DNA from: Cinclus cinclus
Taxonomy: Eukaryota; Chordata; Aves; Passeriformes; Cinclidae
Reading direction: 5' to 3'
Assembly: GCF_963662255.1 (NCBI RefSeq)
Contig: NC_085050.1
Span: forward strand, 8,427,334 to 8,491,333
DNA: 64,000 bases
Part shown: positions 62,301 to 64,000 of the stretch, in pieces
How the letters are laid out: every line of letters starts with the position of its first letter
How positions within the stretch are numbered: position 1 is the first letter of the stretch
The notes under the pieces: generated by a model
Seen by the model: the letters and a program-made list of their open reading frames with translations, nothing else
Databases searched by the model: none
What the model was told of the DNA's origin: nothing
Program-made: the position numbers and the translations under genes

Positions 62301-64000
62301 AACCTACTTAGAGATGTAATTTTGTATATTCAACATGATATCTATGTGCCCAGAAGCCTCTCGGTATAACCTGAGAAGTCACGGATCCTGCCTTTGTGAG
62401 CCCCCAGCTCCCAGGCAGGGACATCTGCCTTTACACCCACCCCTGCTCAAGCAAGTGCTCCATCAGGGAGTCACAGTGCAACCACTCAGCAACGGGAAGT
62501 GAGCAGGTAAAAAAGCAACCTGACTGCAGGAAGGCAAGTGGAAAACAGGTCTCAGTCACCTGAAAACTTCCTGCTGATTCACCCAGCTGCAGGGGCTGCC
62601 CATCCAGCTGCACTCATCGGTGGTGGTTCTTGGAAGAAATGGTGCTGTAAGAATGCTGCTATTTTGTAAAAGCATTTGCAGGACCTTCCAGTGCCAGATA
62701 TCCAGACGTGCTAATGCAAAATGCATTAGCCCAAGCAGCAGGAGCTCCAGGGCTGCTGGCGCCATTGAGTTCCACTCATTTCATCTTTATTATAAATACT
62801 GCATTGTCGTCTCATTCTTTTCTCTCATCCTCTCTTTAGAAAAGAATTATAAGGCTCTAGTTGACTGGTGCCTTTGACTTAGTACAGTTGTTAAACCGCA
62901 GGCAGTAAATACCTCTTTCAATTGTTTAAGGCGGATGTATTTATTTCATTGGAACAACTGAATGAAATCTGTAAGAGCTAAAGAATCCCCCCTTTCACGT
63001 CAGCTCTGCTTTTCTACCTCTGAGGAGAATGCAAAAGGAACTCTTCCTTAAACCTGCCGTGTGAAATCAGCCCACCTTCAGGCTCCCCACTCTCAGCTTA
63101 GTTTTTTGTGGTTCAAGAAGTATTGCAGCCTCCAAAGACTCACCGCCTACTTGTAAATAGTGATCTTTCACCAGGCAGATCTCAGCTGACAAATGGTAAT
63201 TGTTATGCAAACTACCCAGAAGATGAGCTCTCCTCCCAGGACTGAAGGGCAGCCACCTCCCAGATGAAGTGAGGCAGCTGTTTAAACAGTGCGGGGAGCG
63301 CTGCCCCGGCTGCCGGAGCAGCGGGAGAGCCGAGTGGTGCGAGAGGAGCTGGAGCTGTGCCATGCCACCATGGTTAACACCCCCGCTTTTGTGGAGAAAA
63401 CCTCCACAGCACAGCTTGAGAACTTTAACTGACCCCACGCCATCAGGAAGATGATGCCGTTTCAGTGGAAAACAGATATATAAAAATTGTTTCTTTGGGC
63501 TCATGCGATGGGATGCTTCCCGCTTCAACTGGCAAAAACAAATTCCGATTGTTAGGGCAGGACAGGGGTGGGAGAGCAACGCTTTTCCCAGACCAGAGGA
63601 TTTGAAAGGGATGTTGAGAATGCCATGCAAACCTTATTCTTACCAGGAGGCAGGTCCTTGCCTGAGGCAGGTGGTGCTGTTGGGCCGCGGCTCCCAATGG
63701 AATCCCCTGGGAAGCCGGGAACCAGCTCCAGTTCTTATGAAAGGTTCCATTGGTGCTGCTCATAACTCCACCATAGGCTAAAAGGAATTTTGAGCGTGTT
63801 ATCAGCTCGTTTTGCCTTCCAGTCCCATTTAGTCTCTGCTCCTTCCCTCTTGCACTGCTCCAGTGTAGGGTCTTCGGGATCACTATGAAGAATAAGAGTC
63901 ATCCCAGAAAAACAGAGGAACTCACCACAGCTGCTCATAAAAGCCATCCTGACAGGGCAGGTGGGCACTCTGTGAGCAGCAAGTCCTGCCCTTAGCCTGT

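Larger units (their letters stand above)
50829..64000. other. Right flank beyond CR1, no gene recognised
   Basis: About 13.2 kb of mixed composition. It contains a 25-T run, small duplications, GC-richer patches (53.0-53.4, 59.3-59.8, 60.5-61.3 and 63.1-63.7 kb) and scattered CACGTG sites (58,194; 59,340; 61,024; 61,388). Open frames up to 187 codons exist, but none shows a domain, signal peptide or family motif I can name. It could be intergenic or an intron of a gene that begins or ends outside the window. Confidence 0.5.

Noticed and set aside
63067..63630. 187-codon open frame on the minus strand as a gene
   Set aside because: No recognised domain. Moderate GC content inflates open-frame length, and plus-strand frames overlap it.
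43181..64000. ZFYVE28 3' exons
   Set aside because: I looked for the FYVE cysteine/histidine motif and the expected C-terminal coding pattern on the minus strand and found nothing convincing.
1..64000. CRISPR array, tRNA, rRNA, bacterial operon or intact retrovirus
   Set aside because: There are no regularly spaced repeats, no cloverleaf or rRNA motifs that I could see, no Shine-Dalgarno-organised genes, and no paired long terminal repeats or gag-pol-env frames. The window is vertebrate nuclear DNA.

Overview
This window looks like avian nuclear DNA. It carries one recognisable protein-coding gene with vertebrate GT-AG introns, long AT-rich non-coding stretches, compact CpG islands, and a CR1 LINE fragment ending in the ATTCTATG-type tail seen in birds and other sauropsids. 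I recognise no L1 or Alu-like element. The species cannot be named from the sequence. Everything about expression below is inference.

The gene is MXD4 (MAX dimerization protein 4, MAD4), on the minus strand. All six coding exons can be placed to the base: 42390-42327, 41721-41622, 32307-32278, 11619-11505, 8454-8295 and 7348-7200. They join in phase to 618 bp, giving a 205-residue protein plus stop. The protein has an N-terminal SIN3-interaction helix, a bHLH domain, a leucine zipper and an acidic serine-rich tail. The coding span is about 35 kb; introns 2 (9.3 kb) and 3 (20.7 kb) account for most of it.

Layout from left to right. 1-4,569 is AT-rich 3' flank with no gene I can recognise. About 4,570-7,199 is the probable MXD4 3' UTR; its end is uncertain. 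7,200-42,390 is MXD4, including an orphan CpG island in intron 3 (about 31.43-31.84 kb) and a larger CpG-rich block in intron 2 (about 40.37-41.42 kb). About 41.98-43.18 kb is the promoter CpG island, with six CCAAT boxes, an octamer and CACGTG E-boxes. 43.2-64 kb is about 21 kb with no gene I can support, broken by a deleted CR1 copy at 50,343-50,828.

The points most worth checking are the promoter architecture (CCAAT array plus MYC/MAX/MXD-type E-boxes, suggesting NF-Y control and possible feedback by the MAX network), the two intragenic CpG islands that could be alternative or antisense promoters, an in-frame open 5' extension of MXD4, and several G-quadruplex-prone tracts. I saw no novel protein system and no CRISPR array, tRNA, rRNA or intact mobile element.
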